Shown here: positions 52,352-61,515 of the stretch, in pieces
How positions within the stretch are numbered: position 1 is the first letter of the stretch
How the letters are laid out: each line of letters begins with the position of its first letter
Source of the DNA: Bacillus sp. AFS015802
GTDB taxonomy: Bacteria; Bacillota; Bacilli; Bacillales; Bacillaceae_B
Direction of reading: 5' to 3'
Length of the DNA: 64,000 bases
Assembly: GCF_002561455.1 (NCBI RefSeq)
Contig: NZ_NTUP01000068.1
Span: forward strand, 25,490 to 89,489
Position numbers and translations under genes: made by a program
The notes under the pieces: model-generated
Seen by the model: only the letters and a program-made list of their open reading frames with translations
The model's database searches: none
What the model was told of the DNA's origin: nothing

Positions 52352-53470
52352 TCACATATACGTAAAGGGATTCGTTTCAGCTTTTGATGCAAAGATATTG
52401 ACAATATATCCTTTTTCGGAGCATTTTCTGGCCAGGTGGGCAGCCACCCCTTTTTTCATCACTTTTTCAATATGATGTCCCGCATCGACTACATTGAGCC
52501 CCATCATCATGGCGTCATGAGCAGTATGATAATAGATATCCCCGGAAACAAACACATCCGCGCCCTGTCTCTTGGCTTTTCCGATGAATTTATTTCCATC
52601 TCCTCCGAGTACCGCCACTTTCTTCACCTTTGCGTCCCCGTCCCCGATCAGTCTGACTCCGTCCATGCCTAATGTTTCCTTCACGAAGAGCGCAAATTCC
52701 TTCAGGCTCATTTCCTCTTGTAAATATCCTATTCTGCCCAGTCCAAGAGCAGGCGGTCGATTTTCAAGAGAATAGATATCATAGGCGATTTCTTCATACG
52801 GATGGTGGGAAAACATCGCTTTCAACACTTTTTTCTCAAGGGATACAGGATATACCGTTTCTACCTTTTCTTCTGCCACTTGCTCTAGAGTACCCTGCGT
52901 TCCTATATGGGGGGTTGTACCATCTTCAGGAAGGAACCTCCCCTGTCCCTCGGTTGAGAAGCTGCAATGGGAATAATTTCCGATATGTCCTGCTCCCGCT
53001 TTCCCTAAAGCCGTCCGCAGTTCCTCGGCATTTTCTTTCGGCACGTATACCGCCAATTTGCGAAGTTCCTCCTGATAGGTAGGAATAAGAACAGAAGGAT
53101 CTTGCAGCTGAAGGATATCCGCAAGCAGATCATTCACACCGCCTGCCGCCACATCCAGGTTGGTATGGGCCGCATACACAGCAATATCATGCTTGATCAG
53201 CTTTTCAATCATCCGGCCCTGATACGAGTCCGTTTGCAATGCTTTCAACGGACGGAATAATGGCGGGTGATGGGCAATGATCAGTTTGACATTGTTCTTG
53301 ATCGCTTCATCCACGACATTTTCCAGCACGTCCAAGGTGATCATCACATTTTCGACCTTTTCATTCAGCTTACCGATTTGAAGTCCGATCGGATCTCCAT
53401 CCTCCGCCAGGTATTTTGGGGAGAATTCCTCAAAAAGCTGGATGATCTCATGACCGTTTACTGTTTTCAT
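52352..53470 (-). CDS. yqfO: Nif3-like dinuclear metal protein (YqfO)
   Basis: A 372-residue protein of the NIF3/DUF34 family. Metal ligands are in the N-terminal AHHPPLFRPLK and AAHTNLDVA and the C-terminal GDIYYHTAHDA and DAGHHIE. The inserted PII-like domain (about 130-235) is typical of the Gram-positive form. The exact reaction of the family is not settled (often annotated as GTP cyclohydrolase 1 type 2). The start ATG overlaps the trmK stop (ATGA). Confidence 0.92.
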   Translation of the reverse strand: MKTVNGHEIIQLFEEFSPKYLAEDGDPIGLQIGKLNEKVENVMITLDVLENVVDEAIKNNVKLIIAHHPPLFRPLKALQTDSYQGRMIEKLIKHDIAVYAAHTNLDVAAGGVNDLLADILQLQDPSVLIPTYQEELRKLAVYVPKENAEELRTALGKAGAGHIGNYSHCSFSTEGQGRFLPEDGTTPHIGTQGTLEQVAEEKVETVYPVSLEKKVLKAMFSHHPYEEIAYDIYSLENRPPALGLGRIGYLQEEMSLKEFALFVKETLGMDGVRLIGDGDAKVKKVAVLGGDGNKFIGKAKRQGADVFVSGDIYYHTAHDAMMMGLNVVDAGHHIEKVMKKGVAAHLARKCSEKGYIVNIFASKAETNPFTYM

Positions 53471-54177
53471 TGGGTAAGGACCTCCTCTACCATGTTGATT
53501 TTATGAAGAAGCTCAGTCTTTCTTTCTTCCAAGGCTTCCGTCTTCTCTGCTTTTTCCATGTTATTCAGGATATTCTTCCATTGCTTTGACTCCTGGTTCC
53601 ACTTTTTAAGGAATGCCTCGTTCCGTTCTCTCATTAAAAATGGCCCGAGTAACTGCTCTTTTTCAAGTTCCCCCGAATAGTGGGCCTTCGGATCGCCTTT
53701 TTCCGCTATCAAAATTTCATAAAGCTTATCATCTTCTTCAAGAATTTCTTCTCCAATCAGATCCCACTCATTGTCAATAAGCCACGTACGGATCGATTTC
53801 GCACTCACATTAGGCTGCAGGATCAACCTTGGCCCATTAGTGAGCTTGTCTTTTCCAGCCTCGAGAATCGATGCAATCAAGGTACCGCCCATGCCGGCAA
53901 TCGTAATGCAATCCACTTCTCCAGGTTGAATGACTTCGAGACCGTTTCCTAACCTTACTTCCACTTCCTGGGTCAATCCGGCAGCTTCCACCTGCTTTTT
54001 AGCGGAAAGGTAAGGGCCCTTCACCACTTCGCCCGCGATGGCGGAGGAAGCAATCCCTTTATTGACCGCATAGCACGGCAGGTAGGCATGATCTGAGCCG
54101 ATGTCGGCTATTTTTGCTTGCTTTGGTATGTAAGAAACCACTGTTTCGAGTCGTTTTGATAATTGTTGGATATTCAT
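53467..54177 (-). CDS. trmK: tRNA (adenine22-N1)-methyltransferase TrmK
   Basis: A 236-residue SAM-dependent methyltransferase acting on A22 of tRNA. The SAM site is IADIGSDHAYLP, the catalytic aspartate region is ITIAGMGGTLI and LQPNVSAKSIRTWL follows; the C-terminus is a coiled coil (EERKTELLHKINMVEEVL). The start ATG at 54175-54177 is seven nt after AAAGGTGA. Cotranscribed and coupled with yqfO. Confidence 0.93.
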   Translation of the reverse strand: MNIQQLSKRLETVVSYIPKQAKIADIGSDHAYLPCYAVNKGIASSAIAGEVVKGPYLSAKKQVEAAGLTQEVEVRLGNGLEVIQPGEVDCITIAGMGGTLIASILEAGKDKLTNGPRLILQPNVSAKSIRTWLIDNEWDLIGEEILEEDDKLYEILIAEKGDPKAHYSGELEKEQLLGPFLMRERNEAFLKKWNQESKQWKNILNNMEKAEKTEALEERKTELLHKINMVEEVLTQ

Positions 54178-54244
54178 TCGTTCACCTTTACTCATTTTTA
54201 TTGAATTGCCTGTACGCTACTCATTCTAACCAACTTTTCCATAT

Positions 54245-54281
54245 AAAAAAAGTCCTTTGCCCAAAGACAAAGAACCTTTTT
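54245..54281 (-). terminator. Terminator after cccA
   Basis: AAAAAGTCCTTTG pairs with CAAAGAACCTTTTT with one mismatch and an 8-nt loop; T run on the minus strand. Confidence 0.75.
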
Positions 54282-54291
54282 CAGTCATTCA

Positions 54292-54666
54292 TTATTTAAG
54301 TGATTTGATCCAGTCTGCCATTGCATCAAGATTTTCATCTTTTACAAGACCAGCCGGCATGATGCCTCCACCATTTTTGATTCTATCTTTGATCTCGTCT
54401 TTAGACAGCTTCGTTCCTTTAAGAGCAGGACCGGCGCCACCTTCATAGTTTCCACCATGACAAGATACACAAGACTCCTTGTACTTAGCTTCCGGATCGA
54501 ATTCGCCACTTGAAGCTTGTTCGCCTTCTTTACCAGCCATCTCACCATGTTTTTCGTCCTTCGCTTTTTCTTCGGCATTGTTCAGGCCTTCGATGGATAA
54601 GAAGAAAACAAGACCAATCCCAAGAGCCATAATAAGTACGAATGGAATGATTGGATTACGATTCAT
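54292..54666 (-). CDS. cccA: Membrane-anchored cytochrome c-550
   Basis: A 124-residue small c-type cytochrome. Residues 7-24 anchor it in the membrane; an acidic linker follows; haem binds at C66-x-x-C69-H70 (CVSCH) and M103 (GGGIMPAG) is the sixth ligand. It carries electrons outside the membrane to terminal oxidase. The start ATG at 54664-54666 follows GGGAGGTT; the longer frame upstream has no binding site. Gene order cccA-sigA-dnaG is conserved, but an acyl-CoA dehydrogenase and a membrane protein are inserted here. Confidence 0.94.
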   Translation of the reverse strand: MNRNPIIPFVLIMALGIGLVFFLSIEGLNNAEEKAKDEKHGEMAGKEGEQASSGEFDPEAKYKESCVSCHGGNYEGGAGPALKGTKLSKDEIKDRIKNGGGIMPAGLVKDENLDAMADWIKSLK

Positions 54667-54859
54667 GATTTTAACCTCCCTTATGTACAACATCCAAAAA
54701 ATAGTGCTCTTTTCAACACTTTATATTTTACTGTAAAAAACGACAAAGTAAAAGTCCTATCAATTAACTTTTCCATCTTTCTCACAAATTAGACACAATT
54801 CCCTTCAATTTTCCTATTTTCCAAACTCATCCTTCTTTCTTCCAGGCTTTGAAGGAGAA

Positions 54860-54909
54860 TATAGAGAGGAGCCCTATCGCCCTTCAAGGGGTCAATAGAG
54901 CTCTCTCAT
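54860..54909 (-). terminator. Hairpin after the acyl-CoA dehydrogenase gene
   Basis: GAGAGGAGCCCTAT and AATAGAGCTCTCTC pair with bulges around CCCTT/AAGGGG. It lies 20 bp beyond the stop codon. A clear T run is missing. Confidence 0.5.
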
Positions 54910-54928
54910 CAACATATAGGACTTTACC

Positions 54929-56071
54929 CTATTGACACCCGATCAATCTTGAAATGACCATTCTCTGAACTTCTGAAGTCCCTTCACCGATCTCAAGGAG
55001 TTTGGCGTCCCGCATATAACGTTCAACATGATATTCCTTCATGTAGCCGTACCCCCCATGAATCTGAATCGCTTCGTCCGCCACTTCCATACTGATTTCG
55101 GAAGCGTAGAGCTTACACATGGAGGCTTCTTTGGAAAATGCTCTTCCCTGATCCTTCAACCAGGCAGCTTTATGCACCATATTCCTGGCGAGCTCGATCT
55201 TCATCGCCATGTCAGCCAGCTTAAATTGCGTGACTTGAAATTGCGATAAGGTCTTACCGAATTGCTTTCTTTCTTTCGAATATTGAAGCGCCTTGTCAAA
55301 TGCCGCTTGTGCCACACCGACCGCCATCGCCCCAATTCCGATCCTGCCCCCGTCCAGGGTGACAAGGAACTGTTTGAATCCTTCTCCCTCTTTCCCTAAC
55401 AGGTTTTCCTTCGGTACTTCCACGTCTTCCAGTACCAGCTCGGTAGTGTTGGATGAATGAAGCCCCATTTTTTCATAATTATCAATGACCTTGAAACCAT
55501 CCGCTTTAGTCGGAACGATGATCGCACTGATTTCTTTATTTCCATTGTTCCTGCCTGTAATCGCTGTCAATGCGAGATGATTTGCATAACTTGCATTGGT
55601 GATATAACATTTATTCCCATTGATGACCCATTTATCCCCTTTATCTTCAGCAGTGGTCTGGGTTCCACCTGCATCTGAACCTGCATTGGGTTCAGTCAGG
55701 CCGAAAGCCCCAAATGATTCCCCTGTACATATCGGCGTGAGGTACTCCTGTTTCTGTTCGTGTGTACCAAACAAATTGATCGGGGCCCCACCAAGCGAAA
55801 TATGGGCAGAGTATGTGATCCCCGTGGAGGCACATGCACGGCTGAGCTCTTCTGTTACGATGGCGAAACTGACCGTATCAGCTCCCGCTCCACCATATTC
55901 TTCCGGAAAGGGAAGCCCCATCATGCCAAGGTCAGAAAGCTTCTTGAAAATGTCTTTAGGAAATTCCTTTGTGCGGTCCCGGTCCAACGCACCTGGTGCC
56001 ACTTCTTCCTCTGCGAATTCCCTGATCGTCTTCTTGATCATTGCCTGTTCTTGTGTTAAGTCGAAATTCAT
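54929..56071 (-). CDS. Acyl-CoA dehydrogenase
   Basis: A 380-residue FAD enzyme that oxidises acyl-CoA in the first step of beta-oxidation or branched-chain degradation. FAD and substrate signatures FGLTEPNAGSDAGG, GLHSSNTTELVLEDVEVP, QIHGGYGYMKEYHVERYMRDAKLLEIGEGTSE are present; the catalytic base is E363. It resembles short/branched-chain enzymes such as MmgC. The start ATG follows AAGGGGGAT. A FadR-like operator lies about 85 bp upstream. It stands alone, without thiolase or hydratase genes beside it. Confidence 0.93.
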   Translation of the reverse strand: MNFDLTQEQAMIKKTIREFAEEEVAPGALDRDRTKEFPKDIFKKLSDLGMMGLPFPEEYGGAGADTVSFAIVTEELSRACASTGITYSAHISLGGAPINLFGTHEQKQEYLTPICTGESFGAFGLTEPNAGSDAGGTQTTAEDKGDKWVINGNKCYITNASYANHLALTAITGRNNGNKEISAIIVPTKADGFKVIDNYEKMGLHSSNTTELVLEDVEVPKENLLGKEGEGFKQFLVTLDGGRIGIGAMAVGVAQAAFDKALQYSKERKQFGKTLSQFQVTQFKLADMAMKIELARNMVHKAAWLKDQGRAFSKEASMCKLYASEISMEVADEAIQIHGGYGYMKEYHVERYMRDAKLLEIGEGTSEVQRMVISRLIGCQ

Positions 56072-56155
56072 CCTTATCCCCCTTGTCTAACGTTGATGAC
56101 TGAAAGCACTATACTTATAAACGCAGCACTTCCCGAGCAAAGTCACAGGACTCTA

Positions 56156-56173
56156 TGAATGCGCTCTCATTCC
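56156..56173. promoter_or_regulatory. FadR-like operator
   Basis: TGAATG-CGCTCT-CATTCC, an 18-bp element whose arms match the FadR consensus TGAATGANTANTCATTCA at 11 of 12 arm positions. It overlaps the expected transcription start, a location suited to repression. Confidence 0.65.
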
Positions 56174-56174
56174 T

Positions 56175-56204
56175 ATTATAAGAGGGAATCGTGAATTTTC
56201 TCAA
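56175..56204 (-). promoter_or_regulatory. SigA promoter of the acyl-CoA dehydrogenase gene
   Basis: On the minus strand TTGAGA (56204-56199) and TATAAT (56180-56175) are 18 bp apart. The FadR-like site begins right after the -10 box. Confidence 0.7.
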
Positions 56205-56232
56205 CTTTAAAAAACTTTTAAATTTTCAGAAG

Positions 56233-56772
56233 TTATAGTGATATATAAATAACGACCAGTACCGCTCCAATCGATCCCGCTACGGAAAAATAATTCAGCT
56301 TCCATTTCAATCCGGCTCCAATCCAGATGAAACAGTTTAGAAATAAGGTTATGTAGAATCCCACCGTGTTTCCCTTCACGATTTCCTCCGTTACCTCCAT
56401 GGATGTAAGCAGGAGGATGCATGCGGCGGATGTGTACAGGAGAAGAGGAGATAATTGTTTCTTAGTATAATAAATTCCTACACCCAGTAATAATCCGACA
56501 AAACTTGCCAAAATCGCTGTTTGCAAAACGATTGACAATTCAGTAAAATAAATGACAAATAATGAAATGACTAACGCACTGAGTGAAAGCAATAAATCCC
56601 TAAGCATGTTTTTCTTTTTTGAATCCGTTTTCTTTCTGTCATCGATACCTGCTCCACCCGTATATAATGCCAGAAGATAGTCACAATACTGTTCCGGCAG
56701 CATTCCTGTCCGCTTCCAGAGTCGAATTTCATGGATGATGATGTCGGTTTTCGAATCTTTTATTCTGCTCAC
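56233..56772 (-). CDS. Unknown multi-spanning membrane protein
   Basis: A 179-residue protein: a 55-residue soluble N-terminus (HEIRLWKRTGMLPEQYCDYLLALYTGG) followed by five or six hydrophobic helices. The N-terminal segment resembles the short helical start of DUF2157-like proteins. The start is GTG at 56770-56772, seven nt after AGAAGGTGT; an upstream frame of 15 codons has no binding site. It lies between sigA and the acyl-CoA dehydrogenase and has no counterpart I recall in B. subtilis. Confidence 0.7.
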   Translation of the reverse strand: MSRIKDSKTDIIIHEIRLWKRTGMLPEQYCDYLLALYTGGAGIDDRKKTDSKKKNMLRDLLLSLSALVISLFVIYFTELSIVLQTAILASFVGLLLGVGIYYTKKQLSPLLLYTSAACILLLTSMEVTEEIVKGNTVGFYITLFLNCFIWIGAGLKWKLNYFSVAGSIGAVLVVIYISL

Positions 56773-56844
56773 ATGTGTCACACCTTCTATTGTCAGATCC
56801 ATAACTGTATTCGCCAAAGATCATGAATATCCCTTTTTAAAACG

Positions 56845-56878
56845 AAAAAAACTGCCCCCATTTTTCAATAGAGGCAGC
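56845..56878 (-). terminator. Terminator of the dnaG-sigA operon
   Basis: CTGCC pairs with GGCAG, with a further CCC..GAGG pairing and an A-T-rich loop; seven T follow on the minus strand. Confidence 0.65.
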
Positions 56879-56887
56879 AAAGATGTT

Positions 56888-58018
56888 CTATTCCAAAAAG
56901 TCTTTTAACCGTTTGCTTCTGCTTGGGTGGCGAAGTTTTCTGAGTGCCTTCGCTTCGATCTGACGGATACGTTCACGGGTGACACCAAAAACCTTACCCA
57001 CTTCTTCAAGTGTACGGGTTCTGCCGTCGTCCAGACCAAATCGCAGTCTGAGGACATTCTCTTCACGGTCTGTAAGAGTATCCAGGACGTCTTCAAGCTG
57101 TTCTTTCAACAGTTCGTAAGCAGCATGTTCCGAAGGGGATTGAGCTTCGGCATCCTCAATGAAGTCCCCAAGGTGAGAATCATCTTCCTCCCCGATCGGT
57201 GTTTCAAGGGATACCGGTTCTTGTGCGATCTTAAGGATTTCACGGACCTTTTCAGGTGTCAAATCCATTTCTTCCGCAATCTCTTCCGGTGCCGGTTCAC
57301 GGCCCAGATCCTGAAGCAACTGTCTTTGTACCCTGATCAGTTTGTTGATGGTTTCTACCATATGGACCGGAATACGAATCGTTCTTGCCTGGTCTGCAAT
57401 GGCACGTGTGATGGCTTGACGAATCCACCATGTGGCATACGTACTGAATTTGTACCCTTTACGGTAATCAAATTTTTCAACAGCCTTGATGAGACCCATG
57501 TTTCCTTCTTGAATAAGGTCTAAGAATAGCATACCGCGACCGACATAGCGTTTTGCGATACTGACAACAAGTCTAAGATTCGCTTCGGCAAGGCGGCGCT
57601 TCGCTTCTTCATCACCATCTTCAATTCGCTTGGCAAGATTGATCTCTTCCTCAGCTGATAGTAGGTCGACTCTCCCGATTTCTTTCAGATACATACGAAC
57701 CGGATCGTTTATTTTAACGCCGGGAGGAACGCTTAAATCATTCAGATTAAACTCTTCTTCCTCTTCTTTTTCCAATTCAGTGGCACCCGGATCATCATCA
57801 TCATCATTTTCATTAACGATTTCTACACCTTGTTCACCTAAGTGTTCGTAGAATTCATCCATCTGATCGGAATCCAATTCAAACCCTGATAATTTATCGG
57901 CAATATCTTCGTAGGTGAGGACTCCTCTTTTCTTACCTTGGTTAACTAAGAATTCTTTCACCTGATCAACTGTTAATTCTGACGCTATTTGTTTGGAACG
58001 CGCTGACTTTTCAGCCAT
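56888..58018 (-). CDS. sigA: Primary sigma factor SigA (RpoD)
   Basis: The housekeeping sigma factor, 376 residues. Region 1.1 is acidic ([11 protein letters not shown]); region 2 holds [31 protein letters not shown] for -10 recognition; region 3 follows; region 4 with [24 protein letters not shown] recognises the -35. The start ATG at 58016-58018 follows GGAGGGGG; the longer frame to 58036 translates this binding site. Transcribed with dnaG 33 bp upstream. Confidence 0.97.
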   Translation of the reverse strand: MAEKSARSKQIASELTVDQVKEFLVNQGKKRGVLTYEDIADKLSGFELDSDQMDEFYEHLGEQGVEIVNENDDDDDPGATELEKEEEEEFNLNDLSVPPGVKINDPVRMYLKEIGRVDLLSAEEEINLAKRIEDGDEEAKRRLAEANLRLVVSIAKRYVGRGMLFLDLIQEGNMGLIKAVEKFDYRKGYKFSTYATWWIRQAITRAIADQARTIRIPVHMVETINKLIRVQRQLLQDLGREPAPEEIAEEMDLTPEKVREILKIAQEPVSLETPIGEEDDSHLGDFIEDAEAQSPSEHAAYELLKEQLEDVLDTLTDREENVLRLRFGLDDGRTRTLEEVGKVFGVTRERIRQIEAKALRKLRHPSRSKRLKDFLE

Positions 58019-58051
58019 TTGTCCCCCTCCTTCCAACTTCCTTACAAAACT

Positions 58052-59863
58052 TTATAGAGACTTACGCAGCTGTAAGATTTCCATTGCTATTTGTGCTTCC
58101 TGCCTGTAATCCTTTAATCTTTCCGCTTCTTTTCTTTCCACTTCTTTTTCCTTTATTCTCAACATCTTTTGATGTTTTAACACCTGATTCACATAATCCG
58201 TCAATTCCTGATCCGAACTTTCTTCGCTTATCGACATCATTTCAATGTCTGTCACGATCCTTCTGAGCCTTTCATCAGGTAGGTACCCGATAAAGGCACT
58301 GGCACTTGGAGGCAGACCTTGTTCATAATAACCCAATAAATAAGTAATAATAGCCTGGTGCTCATCAATATTAAGGTTCGTCCCCGCAAGCCACTCCTGA
58401 ATCTTATAAGCGATATTCGGATCTTTCAGCATATAAGCAATCAACCTTCGTTCAGCGGTTTGGTATGCAGGCAACAGTTTAGACTGTGTGGGCCGTTTGA
58501 AATCCCCATGCATACCGACCTGTTTAGGCGGTTTAGATACGCGCTTCTCCGGACCCTCTAATTCAGATAGCTGTTGTTGAAGGGCCTCTAAGGACAATTC
58601 GAACTCATCGGCTAAATACCTTAAATAATAGTCCTTCTCGACCGCCTTACTCAATTGAGTAATTTCCTTAAGTATGTCTTCTATATACTTAAGCCGATCT
58701 CCTTCATCATTCAAGTTTTTATTTAGCTTATAGTACCGAAGCTTAAATGCCATGAACGTCAAGCTTGCCCCTATTACATCCTGTTGAAACTTTTCTCCAC
58801 CATATTTGGTGATGTAGTCATCAGGGTCTAATTGTTCCGGTATTGTGGCAACGCGGATGTCCAGCTGATGGTTATGAAGGAGCTTTCCTGCCCTGAACGC
58901 GGCTTCCACCCCTGCGGAATCACCATCGTAGCATATGATGATGGAATCCGTTAATCGCTTCAAAAGTCCTATCTGCTGTTCCGTCAATGAGGTACCCATG
59001 GTGGCTACCCCGTTTTCGACCCCTGCCCCGCTTGCCGAGATCACGTCGGCAAATCCTTCGAATAGGATCGCCTGCTGTTTTCTCCTGATCATTGCCCGGG
59101 CACCGTGATAATGATAAAGAATGCTGCTTTTATTGAATATCTTTGTTTCAGGACTGTTTAGGTATTTTGGTTCGTCATTCGGATCGATGGTCCTGCCCGA
59201 GAAAGCAACGGTGTTTCCTTTCGCATCCACAATCGGGAACATGATTCTGCCCCTGAAGCGATCGAGGAAGGAATCGTCCCTTTCCCTTCTGACGAGTAAT
59301 CCCGCGGCTTCCATCAGTTCCAGGGAGTAGCCCCGTTTCTCCAGGAATTTAACCGTGAAATCCCAACTCGGGAGCGACCAGCCTATCTGGAATTTCGTGA
59401 TGCTTTCCGTCGTAAAGCCCCTTGCAAGTAAATATTCCAATGCATCCTGACCTTCCTTTGTATTTAGGAGGAGATGATGGTAAAATTTACTTAATAAGCT
59501 ATGGGCTTCCATCATTTGCTTTTCGTCCTCCTGAGGAGGAAGCGCTTGATCCGAAGAAGAAGTCTGGATGGAAATCTCTTCGCCTACTTTAGCCCCAAGC
59601 TTTTGGGCCGCTTCAAGGAAGCTCAGGCCGTCTACATCCATGAGGAATGTAAAGGCATTTCCTCCTGCACCGCATCCAAAGCAGTGAAATATCTGTTTGT
59701 CGGGGGAAACAGAAAAAGATGGAGTGTTTTCTCCATGAAAAGGACACAAACCAAAATAATTCCTGCCCTGCTTTTTCAGTTGTACATAGTCACCCACAAC
59801 ATCCACAATATCGGTTGACGACAAAATTTTATTTAACTTATCTTCAGGGATTCTTTCAGACAT
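58052..59863 (-). CDS. dnaG: DNA primase DnaG
   Basis: A 603-residue primase that makes RNA primers for replication. The zinc-binding domain has CPFHGENTPSF ... CFGCG; the TOPRIM core begins near AILFEGFADVISASGAGVENGVATMGTSLTEQQ with the metal site CYDGDSAG; the C-terminal helicase-binding domain spans about 450-603. The start ATG follows AGGTGAT. It heads the operon with sigA, as in most Firmicutes. Confidence 0.97.
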   Translation of the reverse strand: MSERIPEDKLNKILSSTDIVDVVGDYVQLKKQGRNYFGLCPFHGENTPSFSVSPDKQIFHCFGCGAGGNAFTFLMDVDGLSFLEAAQKLGAKVGEEISIQTSSSDQALPPQEDEKQMMEAHSLLSKFYHHLLLNTKEGQDALEYLLARGFTTESITKFQIGWSLPSWDFTVKFLEKRGYSLELMEAAGLLVRRERDDSFLDRFRGRIMFPIVDAKGNTVAFSGRTIDPNDEPKYLNSPETKIFNKSSILYHYHGARAMIRRKQQAILFEGFADVISASGAGVENGVATMGTSLTEQQIGLLKRLTDSIIICYDGDSAGVEAAFRAGKLLHNHQLDIRVATIPEQLDPDDYITKYGGEKFQQDVIGASLTFMAFKLRYYKLNKNLNDEGDRLKYIEDILKEITQLSKAVEKDYYLRYLADEFELSLEALQQQLSELEGPEKRVSKPPKQVGMHGDFKRPTQSKLLPAYQTAERRLIAYMLKDPNIAYKIQEWLAGTNLNIDEHQAIITYLLGYYEQGLPPSASAFIGYLPDERLRRIVTDIEMMSISEESSDQELTDYVNQVLKHQKMLRIKEKEVERKEAERLKDYRQEAQIAMEILQLRKSL

Positions 59864-59910
59864 GCTTTATCACCTGTTTTTATTAACCCTTTTAATCCAT
59901 TCTGTACTTA

Positions 59911-60384
59911 TTACGATTCTCCTGCAATTTCCGACAAGATTTTATCGAAGGACGTACAAAATGTTTCTCTGTCTTCATTTGTGAAAGGCTTGGGACCTTT
60001 ACCATAGTTGCCTTTTTTGCGTTCTTTGGCTGCGAGATACCGGTAATCGAGTGCCGTGACGATACTCTCTTCCCTGTAGGCTTTTCCCCTGGGAGAGATG
60101 GCGTAAACTTTTTTCGGCAATACCAGACTCGCAAGCCCTATATCCTGCGTCACCAGTACATCCTGTGCCTTTACGTGGTTCATGATGTATAAGTCGGCCG
60201 CTTCTTTCGAACTATCCACATATACCCACTCCCCTTGATCGGGTGTGTTCTTTTTATGGGCATGGGAAGCAACAAAAATGATTTCAAAGCCATAGCCTTT
60301 TGTTATTTTGATGATTTCCTGTTTAACAGGACAGGCATCTGCGTCTACATATACGGTAGGTTTATGTTCGCTAATACTAACTAT
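59911..60384 (-). CDS. yqxD: YqxD/YaiI family (DUF188) protein (apparent ATA start)
   Basis: A protein of about 157 residues, the usual family length. The N-terminal nuclease-like motif VYVDADACPVKQEI is encoded upstream of the first ordinary start (GTG at 60217-60219), in the same frame and without a stop. The motifs DSSKEAADLYIMNHVKAQDVLVTQDIGLASLVL and SPRGKAY follow. No ATG, GTG or TTG exists in the upstream segment; an ATA at 60382-60384 lies six nt after GGAGTGA and gives MVSISEHKPTVYVDADACP, which aligns with B. subtilis YqxD. A DUF188 domain resembles PIN nucleases, but no activity is established. It is followed by dnaG. Confidence 0.88.
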   Translation of the reverse strand: MVSISEHKPTVYVDADACPVKQEIIKITKGYGFEIIFVASHAHKKNTPDQGEWVYVDSSKEAADLYIMNHVKAQDVLVTQDIGLASLVLPKKVYAISPRGKAYREESIVTALDYRYLAAKERKKGNYGKGPKPFTNEDRETFCTSFDKILSEIAGES

Positions 60385-60689
60385 TCTACATCACTCCGTA
60401 TTATCCTTCTCTCTTTATGAACTTTCCTAGAGATTTGATTAAAAATGTCGAATTTTAATTCAGGTGAGACTTGACATATCACAATAATTAGTTTATTCCT
60501 TAAGAGTTTAGTCTAAACCTATTTTAAATATTTTTATCACAATTTTTTATTATAGTACAAGCGGACAAGTTTGACCACTATAAAAACTCAATTTATTCAA
60601 GGTTTTTAAACAAGCTGATCCATTCACCAAAAAAAGAATGATTCCCCTCTATTCCAAGGGAATCATTCTTTTGGCTATTTACGTAGCCA
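60385..60689. other. Intergenic region ppsR / yqxD
   Basis: About 305 bp. The right part holds the ppsR terminator. The rest is AT-rich and contains the yqxD-dnaG-sigA promoter region; no strong SigA promoter was picked out with confidence and no other gene was seen. Confidence 0.55.
60632..60672. terminator. Terminator after ppsR
   Basis: Arms AAAAGAATGATTCCC and GGGAATCATTCTTTT, perfect over 15 bp, with an 11-nt loop. Confidence 0.9.
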
Positions 60690-61499
60690 TCAATCATGGG
60701 ACTGATGATAAATATTCGTTATGACATTGGCTGTTTCTTCGACGGCCTTGTTCGTTACGTCGATGACGTGACATCCGATGCGGTCGGTGATTTTCTCGAA
60801 ATATTCAAGCTCGTCTTCAATCCGTTTTATGTTTGCATAGCTCGCCTGATCATTTAATCCCAGGGACTTCAATCTTTCCCGGCGGATCGTATTCAACTTT
60901 TCAGGACTGATCTTCAGTCCGAAGCACTTCTTAGGTGAAACCATAAATAACTCTTCAGGAGGATCCACTTCGGGAACAAGTGGTACATTGGCCACTTTGA
61001 TCCGCTTCAGGGCAAGGTATTGGGATAGAGGGGTCTTGGAAGTCCTTGAGACCCCCACTAACACGATGTCCGCTCTTAAAATGCCCCTTGGATCCCGCCC
61101 GTCATCATACTTGACGGCGAATTCGATGGCTTCCACCTTCTTGAAGTAATCATCATCAAGCTTTCTGACCGTCCCGGGTTCGAACAACGGCTCCTTTTGG
61201 TAGGAAGATTGATATTTGTCCATCAATGGACCAATGATGTCAAATGCATAGAGCTCTTCCTTTTCTGATTGTTCTTTGATGTAGGCACGCATATCCGGCT
61301 TTACAAGGGTATAAACGATCAACCCCTGATTCAGTTTCGCTAAGGAAATCACTTCATCGATATGTTCCAGGTCCTCTACATACGGAAAGCGCTTAATGAC
61401 CGTATTGGAACCATTGAATTGGCTAATCGCCGCTTTTGTGACTAATTCAGCAGTCTCTCCCACCGAGTCGGATACAACATAGATGATCGGTTCTTTCAC
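60690..61499 (-). CDS. ppsR: Pyruvate,phosphate dikinase regulatory protein (kinase/phosphorylase)
   Basis: A 269-residue DUF299 protein (YqfL). It reversibly phosphorylates PpdK with ADP and removes the phosphate with Pi. The P-loop-like motif [15 protein letters not shown], the N-terminal [12 protein letters not shown] and the C-terminal [11 protein letters not shown] are typical. The start is GTG at 61497-61499, exactly 7 nt after AGGTGGTG. It follows ccpN by 16 bp and is transcribed with it, which matches the CcpN-controlled gluconeogenic circuit of B. subtilis. Confidence 0.93.
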   Translation of the reverse strand: MKEPIIYVVSDSVGETAELVTKAAISQFNGSNTVIKRFPYVEDLEHIDEVISLAKLNQGLIVYTLVKPDMRAYIKEQSEKEELYAFDIIGPLMDKYQSSYQKEPLFEPGTVRKLDDDYFKKVEAIEFAVKYDDGRDPRGILRADIVLVGVSRTSKTPLSQYLALKRIKVANVPLVPEVDPPEELFMVSPKKCFGLKISPEKLNTIRRERLKSLGLNDQASYANIKRIEDELEYFEKITDRIGCHVIDVTNKAVEETANVITNIYHQSHD

Positions 61500-61515
61500 G
61501 ATCGTTCACCACCTT

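Noticed and set aside
56927..57523. Plus-strand open frame of 198 codons opposite sigA
   Set aside because: Antisense to the most conserved regions of sigA and without translation signals.
59911..60384. yqxD as a frameshifted pseudogene
   Set aside because: The frame is open and continuous across the whole family length; only the start codon is unusual.
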